Under the pieces are notes generated by a model. That model was not told where the DNA came from. It saw only the letters and a program-made list of their open reading frames with translations, and did not search any database. A DNA stretch of 64,000 nt. It comes from an uncultured Bacteroidales bacterium (lineage in GTDB: Bacteria > Bacteroidota > Bacteroidia > Bacteroidales > UBA932). The DNA lies in the NCBI GenBank assembly GCA_905235085.1, contig CAJOKD010000002.1, positions 124,001-188,000 of the forward strand. Direction: 5' to 3'. Made by a program: the position numbers and the translations under genes. Positions 18,371 through 28,251 of the stretch are shown here, piece after piece. Each line of letters opens with the position of its first letter. Within the stretch, counting starts at the first letter, position 1.

Positions 18371-21264
18371 TGAAAAGAGTCCTTGCAGCATTATACCTTG
18401 TCCTGGCCTTCGGCTTCGTGTCGGAGGCCCAGGTCGTTATATTAAACGACAACCTGTTTGCCGGCAGGTTGAGCGAGGTCAGGGTCACGGTACTCGACTC
18501 GGTGTCGAGGGAGCCGGTGTCCTTCGCCTCGGTGTACGTTATTCCTGCAAAGGACACTACGATCTCCAATTTCACCCTGACGGATGCCCAGGGGATGGCC
18601 AAACTCGAGGAGATTCCTTACGGGGAGTATTCATTCCACATAGAGATGATGGGATACATCCCGGTCGTAAAGAGCAAGTTTTTCCGTGAACGGATAGTGG
18701 AAATGGGCACCATCCTTCTCCGCCCGGACGAGAAATTCCTCCAGGCTGCGGTGGTGACAGACGTGGGCAACCCCATTGTGGTGAAACAGGACACGGTCGA
18801 ATTCAATGCCTCGTCTTTCCGCGTGGGAGCCAATGCTATGCTCAAGGACCTCATCAGCAGGATGCCCGGAATGGAGATTACAGAGGACGGCAAAGTCAAG
18901 TTCAACGGTGAGACCATCGACAAGCTCACTGTCGGCGGGCGAACTTTCTTCTTCGACGACCAGAGCATGGCCTTGAACAACCTGCCAGCCTCGGTGGTGG
19001 ACAAGGTGCGGGTGATCGACCGGGAATCCGAGTCGGCCCGCGCTTCAGGTATCCAGGACGGCAGCAGGGAAAAGGTCCTGGATGTAGCCTTGAAGAAGGA
19101 ATACGAAGAAGGCTGGTTCGGAAATGCAGGAATCAAGGGAGGTACGACGGCATCCTCCGTCGGAGAGGGCGAGCCTCTCAGGGATGACCGAGGTATGCTT
19201 TTCGGCGCTAATGCATTGGTTTCGGCATACAACAAGAAAGACCAACTTACCTTGATAGGCAGTGCCCAGAACATTTCAGACGATTCCAACTTGGTGATCG
19301 TCCGTTACAGGGGTGGCGAGGAATCGGACCCGTCGTCTTTTGATATGGGACTATCAAGTACCGCCCAGGCCGGTCTCAATTTGAACACATCGCGTATCAA
19401 GGATGTTGAAAGCACCGTCAGTGCAAGCTACCGTTATACCGATACGGATACCGGTTCGGAAACTTACAGGACCACATTTCAGGAAGGCGGAGACATATTC
19501 ACTTCCGTGAGCCGTTCAGGGAAGTCATTCCTCGACAGTTTCTCATCGAATCTGGAGATGAAGAAGGAGAAGGGCAAGGTATGGTTCCATTTCAGGCCGT
19601 CTTTCCGCTATGGCCGCACCGACCGGCTGACGTCGGGAGCGTCGGCCGCCGAACGAGAAGGGATCAGGATTAACAGTTCCGAGAACGCATCGCGTGCGCT
19701 TTATGTCAACCGTGATGCTGATTTTTCCTCGGACGTGACGGTGCGCGAACTGTGGGGCAAGAAGAAAAGGAGCCTGCGCGTGGGTCTGAACGGCAGCTAT
19801 GGTGACGGCGAAGGGAACAGTACCGAAAATTCTGTATTGCATATTGTCGGGCAGACAGAAGGCAGATCGATGAGATACGATTCCGGCTCAGGCAGCTACC
19901 AGTTGGGAGGATCGATAATGTTCACTGAACCTTTCGGTGAGAAATGGACCGTTTCTACTACGGCGACCCTGGATTTCTCACACCGGAACAGTATCAGGGA
20001 TGCTTTCGACGCTTCCGGACGGAATGATTATTATTCTTCTGAATCCGACTCCCGCTCCATAAACCAACAGTACGGCCTGAGCGCTCAGTATTCTTTCGGG
20101 CAGGGCAGCTGGTTTTCTTTCGGAGCCCAGATGAGCGGGGTTCTCAATGAAACATTCTCGAAAAGTTTCGGAATATCCCAGACCACGGGAGAAGACGAAT
20201 GGAACTGGTTCCTCACACCAACTCTGAGATTCCAGCATACGAAGGGCGACGACAGGATAATCCTGGGTGCTTCCGGATATACCCAGAGACCTTCTTCGAG
20301 CCGTATGCTTCCTGTCCTGAACATCACCGACCCTTCCAGCCTGGTCGTCGGCAACATTTATCTGAGGCCGTACTCGATGACATATTTGAGCGCCAACTGG
20401 AACAGGAACAATAAGAAGAAGTTCTCGAACATTATGGTATATCTGTTCGGACAGGTTTCTTCCAACCCCATTACCTATGCCCGCTGGTACGATCATGACG
20501 GTATCCTCTACACAGTGCCCGTCAATGCCAGGAAGCCGTCGTTGAATTCCTCTCTTTACGCATCATACACAACCCCGCTGGATGAAAAGAAGGTATGGTC
20601 CCTGACCTTGTCCGGCAGCACGTCATACATAGCCACAACCAGCTATCAGACCCAATCGGTAATCTCAGGTCTGGATAAGGACACCTTCGACTACTCTGCT
20701 TTCATGTCCCGTTTCTGGGGCGACGAATCAGGCGACAGGTTCTTCTCCGGGGAGAGTGGCTTCGGTGAAAGCAATACGACCTACGTTTCTCCGAACCTTT
20801 CTTTCCGTATAAAATACAATCACGAGAGCCTGTCTATGTGGACCGGGGTGAATTCTACGGGGAATATATCACGATACTCCTTGAACCCGGACTTCAACAG
20901 GAACACCCTGGACACCAGGTTGACGTATGATGTCACCTACACTTCCAAGAAAGAGTTCGAGCTTTCCAGCGACATCTCCTATGTTTTCTACAGGGGATAT
21001 CCGGTCGGATACGGGCAGAGCGAGTGGCAGTGGAACGCTTCTGCCTCCAAGAACGTCGGGGCGTTCAACCTCAGCCTGACAGTGCACGATATCCTTGATC
21101 AGACACGGAACCTGACCCACTCGGTCACAGGGAATTACATAGAGGACTCCTACCGCCTTGTAATGGGCAGGTACATCCTCTTCGGCATAAAATGGAATTT
21201 CGGCAAGATGAACGCAGCTCACAGCCGCCGTGCCCAGGACGCCGCCTGGAACATGGCCTGGTAA
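18370..21264 (+). CDS. Outer-membrane beta-barrel protein, TonB-receptor-like
   Basis: 964 residues from the ATG at 18370. Signal peptide (LVLAFGFVSEAQ), a CarboxypepD_reg-like domain (~30-118; SREPVSFASVYVIPAKDT ... GEYSFHIEMMGY), and a plug-like stretch (~130-235; DTVEFNASSFRVGANAMLKDLISRMPGMEI, VGGRTFFFDD). A large barrel with alternating aromatic strands follows (outer-membrane beta-barrel family typical of Bacteroidota). Such proteins often lack a classical TonB box and may export or import substrates. The unusual tail HSRRAQDAAWNMAW ends without the common terminal Phe. Coupled to the DUF5689 gene by a TGATG overlap, it may be a second porter of the nuclease locus. Confidence 0.85.
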   Translation: MKRVLAALYLVLAFGFVSEAQVVILNDNLFAGRLSEVRVTVLDSVSREPVSFASVYVIPAKDTTISNFTLTDAQGMAKLEEIPYGEYSFHIEMMGYIPVVKSKFFRERIVEMGTILLRPDEKFLQAAVVTDVGNPIVVKQDTVEFNASSFRVGANAMLKDLISRMPGMEITEDGKVKFNGETIDKLTVGGRTFFFDDQSMALNNLPASVVDKVRVIDRESESARASGIQDGSREKVLDVALKKEYEEGWFGNAGIKGGTTASSVGEGEPLRDDRGMLFGANALVSAYNKKDQLTLIGSAQNISDDSNLVIVRYRGGEESDPSSFDMGLSSTAQAGLNLNTSRIKDVESTVSASYRYTDTDTGSETYRTTFQEGGDIFTSVSRSGKSFLDSFSSNLEMKKEKGKVWFHFRPSFRYGRTDRLTSGASAAEREGIRINSSENASRALYVNRDADFSSDVTVRELWGKKKRSLRVGLNGSYGDGEGNSTENSVLHIVGQTEGRSMRYDSGSGSYQLGGSIMFTEPFGEKWTVSTTATLDFSHRNSIRDAFDASGRNDYYSSESDSRSINQQYGLSAQYSFGQGSWFSFGAQMSGVLNETFSKSFGISQTTGEDEWNWFLTPTLRFQHTKGDDRIILGASGYTQRPSSSRMLPVLNITDPSSLVVGNIYLRPYSMTYLSANWNRNNKKKFSNIMVYLFGQVSSNPITYARWYDHDGILYTVPVNARKPSLNSSLYASYTTPLDEKKVWSLTLSGSTSYIATTSYQTQSVISGLDKDTFDYSAFMSRFWGDESGDRFFSGESGFGESNTTYVSPNLSFRIKYNHESLSMWTGVNSTGNISRYSLNPDFNRNTLDTRLTYDVTYTSKKEFELSSDISYVFYRGYPVGYGQSEWQWNASASKNVGAFNLSLTVHDILDQTRNLTHSVTGNYIEDSYRLVMGRYILFGIKWNFGKMNAAHSRRAQDAAWNMAW

Positions 21265-21289
21265 AAGAATGAATATTAATTATTTATAT

Positions 21290-23329
21290 ATGAAGAAAAC
21301 AATTTTAGCTTTGGGAGCAATCGTAATGATGGCAGCCTGTACACAGAACAAGAACCCGTTCCTGCAGGAATGGGACACTCCTTACGGCATCCCGCCGTTC
21401 GACAGGATCCAGCTTTCCGACTATATCCCTGCGGTCAAGGAGGGAATCAAGCAGCAGAAAGCGGAACTTGACGCTATCCTCAACAACCAGGAGGCTCCGA
21501 CCTTCGAGAACACTATCGCCGCATACGAGCTTTCCGGCGACATCCTGGACAAGGTTTCGAACGTCCTGTTCAACCTTCAGGAGACCGAAGGCAGCGACGA
21601 GATGAACAAGATCGTCGAAGAGGCCACCGAACTGATCACCGCGCACAGCGACAACATCTCGATGGACAAGAAGTTCTTCGAGAGGGTGAAGGCTGTCTAT
21701 GACGCCGACCAGAGCGGCTTGACCCGTGAGCAGCAGATGGTCCTCAAGAAGCTGTACCAGAGCTTCACCCGCAACGGTGTGGACCTGGACGAAGAATCCC
21801 AGGCCCGGATGAAGGAGATCAACCAGAAGATAGCCGCGGCCCAGCAGAAGTTCGGAACCAACCTGCTGGCCGAGAACAACGCCTTCAAGGATAAGTTCGG
21901 AATCCCGGTGTCTTCCTACACGTCAGAGATGACCACCTGCGAGGACAGGGCTCGCCGCGAGGAAATGTTCAAGGCATATTCTTCCAGGGGCAACAACGGC
22001 AACGAGTATGACAACAAGGCTCTTTGCCTGGAGATCCTCAAGCTCCGCTCCGAGAAGGCCAGGATGCTCGGATTCGAAACCTTCGCTGCCTACCAGCTGG
22101 ACAACAAGATGGCCCGCGACCCGCAGACCGTCGAGGATTTCCTCGACCGCATCCAGAACGCGGCCAACGCCAAGGCTCTGGAGGAAGTGGCAGAGATGCA
22201 GAAGATCCTGGATGAGGACATAGCTGCCGGAAAGGTTGAGGCCGGAGCAAAGATCCAGCCTTGGGACTGGTTCTACTATGCCGAGAAGGTGCGCCAGCGC
22301 AAATATGCCCTGGACGAGAACCTCACCAAGCCATATTTTGTGATGGAGAATGTCCGCGGAGGAGTTTTCGCAGCAGCCAACAAGATCTACGGCATCAACG
22401 TGGAACCTCTTGACGGCGTTCCTGTCTATAATCCTGCTGTAGATGCTTTCAAGGTGACGGATGCCGACGGCTCCCTGCTTGGAATATTCATGACCGACTA
22501 TTTCCCTCGTGCTTCGAAGAGAGGCGGTGCCTGGATGACGGAATTCCGCCCTCAGTACATCGACAGGGAAGGCAACGACGTCCGCCCTGTGATCATCAAC
22601 GTGGGCAATCTGACGGCTCCTACCGATTCGACTCCGGGACTCTTTACCATAGACGAGGTGGAGACTGCCTTCCACGAGTTCGGACACGCACTCCACGGCC
22701 TTGTTACGAAGTGCACCTACCCTTCGGTCAGCGGCACGAGCGTGGCCAGGGATTTCGTGGAGACATTCTCGCAGTTCAACGAGAACTGGGCTTTCCAGCC
22801 TGAGATCCTTGAGCTGTACGCCAAGCACTACAAGACCGGTGAGGTAATCCCTGATTCCCTCGTCGCCAAGATCAATTCCGCACATAAGTTCAACCAAGGT
22901 TTCATGACCTCCGAGCTTTGTGCAGCTTCGATCCTGGATATGAAGTGGCATCTTCTCAACGAGGAAGACCTCGCTGCTATGTCCGAAGGCGACCAGGCCG
23001 CCAATGTGGCTGCTTTCGAGGACAAGGTTTGCAAGGAGATGGGCCTGCCTGAGCAGATAATCCCACGCTACCGCACGACCTATTTCAACCATATCTTCAA
23101 CAGCGGCTACAGCGCCGGCTACTACAGCTACCTGTGGGCGGAGGTCCTGGACAAGGACGCCTTCGAGTATTTCAAGCAGCAGGGAATATACAATCCCGAG
23201 GTGGCCGCCAGCTTCCGCAAGAACCTGATGGAGCGCGGAGGAAGCGAAGAGCCGATGGTGCTCTATATGAGGTTCCGCGGTGCCGAGCCTGACCCGGGTG
23301 CCCTCCTGAAAGCCCGCGGTCTTGAATAG
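21290..23329 (+). CDS. dcp: M3 family oligopeptidase (peptidyl-dipeptidase Dcp-like) lipoprotein
   Basis: 679 residues from the ATG at 21290; an earlier in-frame codon (21230) lies inside the previous gene and would hide the signal peptide. A lipobox (MMAACTQNK) marks a periplasm-facing lipoprotein. The zinc site is H462-E-F-G-H466, with the third ligand in the downstream RDFVETFSQFNENW helix. Length and C-terminal FNHIFNSGYSAGYYSYLWAE match Dcp/oligopeptidase A. The enzyme removes dipeptides from short peptides. It follows the barrel gene by 25 bases and precedes a tricorn-like protease, suggesting a peptide-degradation pair. Confidence 0.93.
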   Translation: MKKTILALGAIVMMAACTQNKNPFLQEWDTPYGIPPFDRIQLSDYIPAVKEGIKQQKAELDAILNNQEAPTFENTIAAYELSGDILDKVSNVLFNLQETEGSDEMNKIVEEATELITAHSDNISMDKKFFERVKAVYDADQSGLTREQQMVLKKLYQSFTRNGVDLDEESQARMKEINQKIAAAQQKFGTNLLAENNAFKDKFGIPVSSYTSEMTTCEDRARREEMFKAYSSRGNNGNEYDNKALCLEILKLRSEKARMLGFETFAAYQLDNKMARDPQTVEDFLDRIQNAANAKALEEVAEMQKILDEDIAAGKVEAGAKIQPWDWFYYAEKVRQRKYALDENLTKPYFVMENVRGGVFAAANKIYGINVEPLDGVPVYNPAVDAFKVTDADGSLLGIFMTDYFPRASKRGGAWMTEFRPQYIDREGNDVRPVIINVGNLTAPTDSTPGLFTIDEVETAFHEFGHALHGLVTKCTYPSVSGTSVARDFVETFSQFNENWAFQPEILELYAKHYKTGEVIPDSLVAKINSAHKFNQGFMTSELCAASILDMKWHLLNEEDLAAMSEGDQAANVAAFEDKVCKEMGLPEQIIPRYRTTYFNHIFNSGYSAGYYSYLWAEVLDKDAFEYFKQQGIYNPEVAASFRKNLMERGGSEEPMVLYMRFRGAEPDPGALLKARGLE

Positions 23330-23353
23330 GAATTGTTATAGAACGAACATAAT

Positions 23354-26300
23354 ATGAAAAGATTATTTTTGATTGCACTGGCGGCTTCATTGTATCTGTC
23401 CGCCTCTGCACAGTCAGATGAGGCGAGGCTCCTCAGGTTCCCTGCGACCAACGGGACTGAGATAGTGTTCTCCTATGCCGGTGACCTTTTCACCGTCCCG
23501 GTGACTGGAGGCCAGGCCACCCGGCTTACCTCGCACATCGGTTACGAGATGTTCGCCCGTTATTCCCCGGACGGCAAGACAATCGCCTTCACCGGTGAAT
23601 ATGACGGTAACCGCGAAGTGTACAGGATCCCTTCCACCGGAGGTGAGCCTGTGCGCCTGACTTTTACGTCCACCAACGGCCGCGACGACCTTGGCGACAG
23701 GATGGGCCCGAACAACATCGTGATGGGCTGGACCCCTGACGGCAAGTACATCGTGTACCGAAACAGGACCGGCGACGGCTTCCCGGGCAAGCTCTGGAAA
23801 GTGTCCGTGAACGGAGGTATGCCGGAGCAGATACCTCTCCCGGAGGGTGGTTTCTGCAGCTATTCCCCGGACGGGAAGAAGCTGGCTTACAACCGTGTGA
23901 TGAGGGAGTTCCGCACCTGGAAGTACTATCGTGGCGGAATGGCCGACGAGGTATGGGTATATGACGGCAAGAAGGTGGAGAAGATCACCGACAACGTCGC
24001 CCAGGACATATTCCCGATGTGGGTAGGAGACGAGATCTATTTCGCTTCCGACAGGGATATGACGATGAACATATTCGTCTATGACACCAAGAAGAAGACT
24101 ACTTCAAAGGTGACCTCCTTCACCGACTATGACGTCAAGTTCCCGAGCACCGACGGCAAGAAGGTGGTATTCGAGAAGGGCGGATACATCTATATCCTCG
24201 ATCCTGCCACGAAGGTCTCCACCAAGGTTAACATCACCCTCTCTTCCGACCTGGTATATGCCCGTCCGGAGAGGATGAACGTGGGCAAGAAGGGCCGCAA
24301 CAGCTTCAGCCTGTCCCCTGACGGGAAGCGTGTGGCCGTTACCGCACGCGGCGAGCTCTTCGACGTGCCGGTGGGCAAGGGTATAACCAGGAACGTCTCC
24401 CAGACCCCTGGAGCCAACGAAAGGAGCGCGGTCTGGAGTCCTGACGGGAAGTACATCGCCTACATCAGCGATGTGACCGGCGAGACTGAGGTGTATCTCT
24501 ACGAAGTTGCCGCCGGAGGCGCTCCGGTGCAGCTGACGAAGGACAACGACACCTATATCAGGAGCCTCAAGTGGAGCCCAGACAGCAAGCATATTCTCTA
24601 TACCGACAGAAAGAACCGCATCGTGGAGGTGGATCCTGTCGCCAAGACTTCCAGGACCGTGATGACCTGCCCTGAGTCGGAGTTCAGGGGTGTGGAATAT
24701 TCCCCGGACAGCAAGTGGCTTACCTACACCAAACCGGCCTCCAACCAGATGGGCATCGTATATCTGTACAACCTCACTACCGGGAAGGAGTATCCAGTCA
24801 CGGAGAAATGGTACAACTCTTCCCAGCCGGTGTTCTCTTCCGATGGAAAATACCTGATCTATTCTTCCGACCGCGACCTGCGTCCTATCTACAGCCGCAT
24901 CGAGTGGAACTATGCCTACGGGGATATGTCCGGAGTCTATATGACAATGCTTGCCAAGGATACTCCTTCACCGATGCTCCCATCCGACAGCGAATCCGCC
25001 GGATTGGACAAGAAGGATGAAAAACCGGGCGAGAAGCCGGCCGACAAGAAGAAGGAAGTGACGGTAACTGTGGATCCGGACGGCATCCTCGACCGTGTCA
25101 TAAAGCTTCCTGTCGGTGGTACCAGGATGTACTTCAGCGATGGCAAGAAGCTCTGGTTCAGGGACCAGAAGGGTACCCAGGTGCTTGATTTCGAATCCGG
25201 TAAGACCGATCTCTGCACTGACGGGATGTTGATGTACCGTCCTGGCGACAAGAAGGCCATCCTGAGCAGCAAGGGCAAGTGGACCGTGGTCGGCTTCCCG
25301 GCTCCTAAGGTAGGCGGCGGCGACCCGGTCGATGTGGACAATATGTACGCTACCGTAGATTATTCCCAGGAGTGGCCACAGGTCTTCGACGAAGTCTGGA
25401 GGGCTTTCCGCGATGGTTATTACCTCGAGAATATGCACGGACGCGACTGGAAGGCCATCAAGGAGAAATATGCCGTATTCCTTCCTTATGTCAAGACACG
25501 CCTCGACCTCAATTATGTGATCGGCGGGATGATTGCAGAGCTGGCCAGCGGCCACGCCTATGTGAGTCCTGGCGACTACCCGAAACCTGAGCGTATCCCG
25601 ATGGGCCTGCTTGGGGCGAAGCTCAGCAAGGCGAAGAACGGATATTACCGGATAGACCACATCTATTCCGGGGCTACCTACAGGAGCGAGCTCCGCAGCC
25701 CTCTGACAGAGCCAGGAATGAATATCTCCGAGGGTGACTATATAACCGCTATAGACGGCAAGTCCCTCAAGGACGTTGACAATATCTACAAGCTCCTCGT
25801 CGGCAAGGCTGACAAGCTGACCGAACTGACCGTTTCCAAGTCGGCTTCCGATGGCGGGCGCAAGGTCGTGGTCAGGCCTATCGGCGACGAATACCCTCTG
25901 GAGCACTACGAGTGGGTTCAGAACAACATCAAGACCGTTGAGGAGAAGTCCGGCGGCAAGGTAGGATACATATATATCCCTGATATGGGAGCCGAGGGAC
26001 TCAATGAATTCGCCCGCTACTGGTATCCTCAGCTGGACAAGGAAGCCCTCATCATCGACGACCGTGAGAACGGAGGCGGAAACATTTCCCCGATGGTGAT
26101 CGAGCGTCTCCAGAGAGAGGCTTACCGGCTCACGATGAGGCGTGGATCGAGTATGATCGGGACTGTTCCGGAGGGTACGCACACCGGCCCGAAGGTGCTC
26201 CTCATCAACAAGTATTCGGCTTCCGACGGCGACTTGTTCCCTTGGAGCTTCAAGGCGAACAACCTGGGTACCGTGATCGGCACCCGCACCTGGGGAGGCA

Positions 26301-26587
26301 TCGTGGGCATCAGCGGTCCGCTGCCTTATATGGACGGTACGGACGTCAGGGTCCCGTTCTTCACGAACTACGATGCCAAGACCGGGCAGTGGATAGTGGA
26401 GAACCACGGAGTGGATCCGGACATCCTCCTGGACAACGACCCGGTGAAGGAATATGCAGGGGAAGACCAGCAGCTCCTGAAGGCGATCGAGGTCGCCCTG
26501 GAGCAGATCAAGACAACCAAATCCAACAAAGACCTGCCGGGCGTTCCTGCTCCTCGTACCTTCAAGGATTTGGGCCTTCCGGAATAA
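23354..26587 (+). CDS. Tricorn-like S41 protease (secreted)
   Basis: 1077 residues. Sec signal (LAASLYLSASAQ), then an N-terminal beta-propeller region built from WD40-like/PD40 repeats (YSPDGKTIAFTGEYD, WTPDGKYIVYR, YSPDGKKLAYN, WSPDGKYIAYISD). Then come a tricorn C1-like helical domain (~680-750), a PDZ domain (~760-855) and the S41 catalytic domain. The nucleophile is likely Ser957 in NKYSASDGD, followed by GTRTWGGIVGI. The DNDPVKEYAGEDQQL C-terminal pattern is typical of tricorn relatives. It degrades oligopeptides; export suggests periplasmic peptide turnover. The linker at ~545-570 is rich in Lys, Glu and Pro. Confidence 0.93.
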   Translation: MKRLFLIALAASLYLSASAQSDEARLLRFPATNGTEIVFSYAGDLFTVPVTGGQATRLTSHIGYEMFARYSPDGKTIAFTGEYDGNREVYRIPSTGGEPVRLTFTSTNGRDDLGDRMGPNNIVMGWTPDGKYIVYRNRTGDGFPGKLWKVSVNGGMPEQIPLPEGGFCSYSPDGKKLAYNRVMREFRTWKYYRGGMADEVWVYDGKKVEKITDNVAQDIFPMWVGDEIYFASDRDMTMNIFVYDTKKKTTSKVTSFTDYDVKFPSTDGKKVVFEKGGYIYILDPATKVSTKVNITLSSDLVYARPERMNVGKKGRNSFSLSPDGKRVAVTARGELFDVPVGKGITRNVSQTPGANERSAVWSPDGKYIAYISDVTGETEVYLYEVAAGGAPVQLTKDNDTYIRSLKWSPDSKHILYTDRKNRIVEVDPVAKTSRTVMTCPESEFRGVEYSPDSKWLTYTKPASNQMGIVYLYNLTTGKEYPVTEKWYNSSQPVFSSDGKYLIYSSDRDLRPIYSRIEWNYAYGDMSGVYMTMLAKDTPSPMLPSDSESAGLDKKDEKPGEKPADKKKEVTVTVDPDGILDRVIKLPVGGTRMYFSDGKKLWFRDQKGTQVLDFESGKTDLCTDGMLMYRPGDKKAILSSKGKWTVVGFPAPKVGGGDPVDVDNMYATVDYSQEWPQVFDEVWRAFRDGYYLENMHGRDWKAIKEKYAVFLPYVKTRLDLNYVIGGMIAELASGHAYVSPGDYPKPERIPMGLLGAKLSKAKNGYYRIDHIYSGATYRSELRSPLTEPGMNISEGDYITAIDGKSLKDVDNIYKLLVGKADKLTELTVSKSASDGGRKVVVRPIGDEYPLEHYEWVQNNIKTVEEKSGGKVGYIYIPDMGAEGLNEFARYWYPQLDKEALIIDDRENGGGNISPMVIERLQREAYRLTMRRGSSMIGTVPEGTHTGPKVLLINKYSASDGDLFPWSFKANNLGTVIGTRTWGGIVGISGPLPYMDGTDVRVPFFTNYDAKTGQWIVENHGVDPDILLDNDPVKEYAGEDQQLLKAIEVALEQIKTTKSNKDLPGVPAPRTFKDLGLPE

Positions 26588-26604
26588 TTGACTAATTTTG
26601 GAAT

Positions 26605-27231
26605 ATGAAAAGATTGTTCACAGTAATCCTGGCGGCGATGTTGTCGCTGTTTGGAACCAGTGCTTTCGCACAGATGGCCCAGGGCGAGTATCGAATGACT
26701 GCAGGCGGTGGCTTTACGATGTTCTCGCTTACCGGAAGCGACCAGGGACTCGTTATGGATGAAGTCATACCTGGTTTTTACTTCGGAGCTGACATCGATT
26801 ATGCCTTCTCCACCATCGAAGGCCTTTCGGTCGAGACGGGTGCCTACATTATGCACTACGGCAAGGCCTTTTCCTTCAATAAAGGAGAAGCCAAGTCTTA
26901 TCACGCCAACTATATCCGGATTCCGGTCAACCTCAAATACGAGATTCCTATGGAGACCGACGGTTTCGCCCTGGCTGCCTTCACCGGTCCGAGGTTCAAT
27001 CTCGGGCTTGCTGGGAATATGTTCAGTACCGGAATTACCTATATGGGGCTCAGGGCGCCTGATGCACAATGGGGTTTCGGCCTCTCAGCCGTAATCCAGG
27101 ACGCTATCGTTCTCAGGGCTGGTTACGACCTTGGAATCACCAAGTGTATCAAGGACAGCAAAGCCTTGGGATACAACGACATCAACGTAAAGCGCAATAC
27201 CTTCTACTTCGGAGTCGGCTTCGCCTTCTAG
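26605..27231 (+). CDS. Small outer-membrane beta-barrel protein (PorT/OmpW-like porin family)
   Basis: 208 residues with a signal peptide (MLSLFGTSAFAQ). Alternating strands run FTMFSLTG, PGFYFGADIDYAF, VETGAYIMHYG, YIRIPVNLKYEI, FALAAFTGPRFNLGL and terminate in FYFGVGFAF, an aromatic C-terminus expected for an eight- to ten-strand barrel. Specific function unknown. It is the last gene of the long plus-strand run, 17 bases after the protease, and converges on the CDF transporter gene. Confidence 0.85.
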   Translation: MKRLFTVILAAMLSLFGTSAFAQMAQGEYRMTAGGGFTMFSLTGSDQGLVMDEVIPGFYFGADIDYAFSTIEGLSVETGAYIMHYGKAFSFNKGEAKSYHANYIRIPVNLKYEIPMETDGFALAAFTGPRFNLGLAGNMFSTGITYMGLRAPDAQWGFGLSAVIQDAIVLRAGYDLGITKCIKDSKALGYNDINVKRNTFYFGVGFAF

Positions 27232-27251
27232 TACCAGAGGATTGACATCGT

Positions 27252-28178
27252 CTATTGAGTTGCAGTATGGGATTTTGTCCCGTGCTGCAATTCTTTTGTG
27301 ACCGGCTCCATATGGATGGTCACGAGAGTATCGGCCCCGAAGCGCTCTTTCAGCCGGCGTTCTATCTGTGAAGTGAGTTCGTGAGCCTCGACCAGAGGCA
27401 GGGAGCCGTCCATCCGGATGTGAGCCTCGATGGCTACGCGTTTGCCGACCTTTCGGGTACGGAGATTATGTGGTTCTGATACTCCGTCACAGGAGTGTAT
27501 GATGTCGAGGATATCCTTTTCCGTCTCCTCGGAAAGGGATTCATCAGTGAGTTCTCCCAGGCTCGGGCGCAGTATCTTCCAAGCTACCCCAAGGAGCATC
27601 GCTCCCACTACGATCGAGGCCAGAGGGTCGAGGACCGCCCACCGGCCGCCCAGTAGGATCGATCCACCTATTCCGATGGCTGCTCCTATGGAAGACAGGG
27701 CATCGCTCCTATGGTGCCAGGCATTGGCCGTCAATGCCGTAGAGAACAACTTGCGTCCATTGGCGGCTGTGTATTTGAACATCAATTCCTTGATTGCGAT
27801 GGACAGGAGGGCCACCCAAAGGGCTAGGGTATGTGGCGGCGTAATGTCCTCACCGTTCAGCCAGGAGGCGAACTTCAAGGCCCCGGAGACGATTATGCCG
27901 ATTGCGGCCGCTACGAGTGCCAGGCTGATGAAAAGGGAGGCCAGGGTCTCGAACTTCCCGTGCCCGTAGTCGTGTGTCGGATCCTGAGGGCGGGCGCTGA
28001 TTCCGACGAATACCAGGACCACGATGTCGGTTGCAAAATCGGACAGGGAGTGGACAGCATCCGCTATCATCGCGGAGCTGTGTCCCAGTATGCCGGCAAT
28101 GAACTTGGCTATGACCAGAAGTACGTTCCCCGCACTTCCGACAAGTGTCACCTTGTAAATCTGCCTTTCCCTATCCAT
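27252..28178 (-). CDS. Cation diffusion facilitator (CDF) family transporter
   Basis: 308 residues, six predicted membrane helices. The metal-site motifs of the CDF family are present: HSLSDFATD (helix 2 HxxxD) and HHRSDALSS (helix 5). A cytoplasmic C-terminal domain (~215-300; IEAHIRMDGSLPLVEAHELT, VTIHMEP) has the ferredoxin-like fold that binds metal. It exports divalent cations such as Zn2+, Fe2+ or Co2+ by proton antiport; the exact metal is not readable. Its 3' end converges with the porin gene, only 20 bases apart, and a hairpin serving the opposite strand lies within its last codons. Confidence 0.93.
   Translation of the reverse strand: MDRERQIYKVTLVGSAGNVLLVIAKFIAGILGHSSAMIADAVHSLSDFATDIVVLVFVGISARPQDPTHDYGHGKFETLASLFISLALVAAAIGIIVSGALKFASWLNGEDITPPHTLALWVALLSIAIKELMFKYTAANGRKLFSTALTANAWHHRSDALSSIGAAIGIGGSILLGGRWAVLDPLASIVVGAMLLGVAWKILRPSLGELTDESLSEETEKDILDIIHSCDGVSEPHNLRTRKVGKRVAIEAHIRMDGSLPLVEAHELTSQIERRLKERFGADTLVTIHMEPVTKELQHGTKSHTATQ
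27260..27297 (+). terminator. Hairpin inside the CDF 3' end, terminating the porin transcript
   Basis: On the plus strand, TTGCAG (27260-27265) pairs with CTGCAA (27285-27290), with an inner GGGA/TCCC stem, followed by TTCTTTTG. It lies within the final codons of the convergent CDF gene. The inner mismatches lower confidence. Confidence 0.5.
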
Positions 28179-28200
28179 AGGTCATAATCGATCTTGAATA

Positions 28201-28230
28201 CAAAGATAGCGGTATTTTTTTGTAACTTTA
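28201..28230. promoter_or_regulatory. Divergent -7 boxes for CDF and metallophosphatase genes
   Basis: On the minus strand TATCTTTG (28208-28201) matches TAnnTTTG exactly, 23 bases before the CDF start. On the plus strand TAACTTTA (28223-28230) is one base off, 22 bases before the ATG at 28252. No good -33 TTTG is found for either. Confidence 0.45.
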
Positions 28231-28251
28231 CTGAAACCAAACAGAGTCTTT

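Noticed and set aside
24968..26407. 479-codon minus-strand open frame inside the tricorn-like protease gene
   Set aside because: Antisense shadow of a clearly identified protein; no family features.
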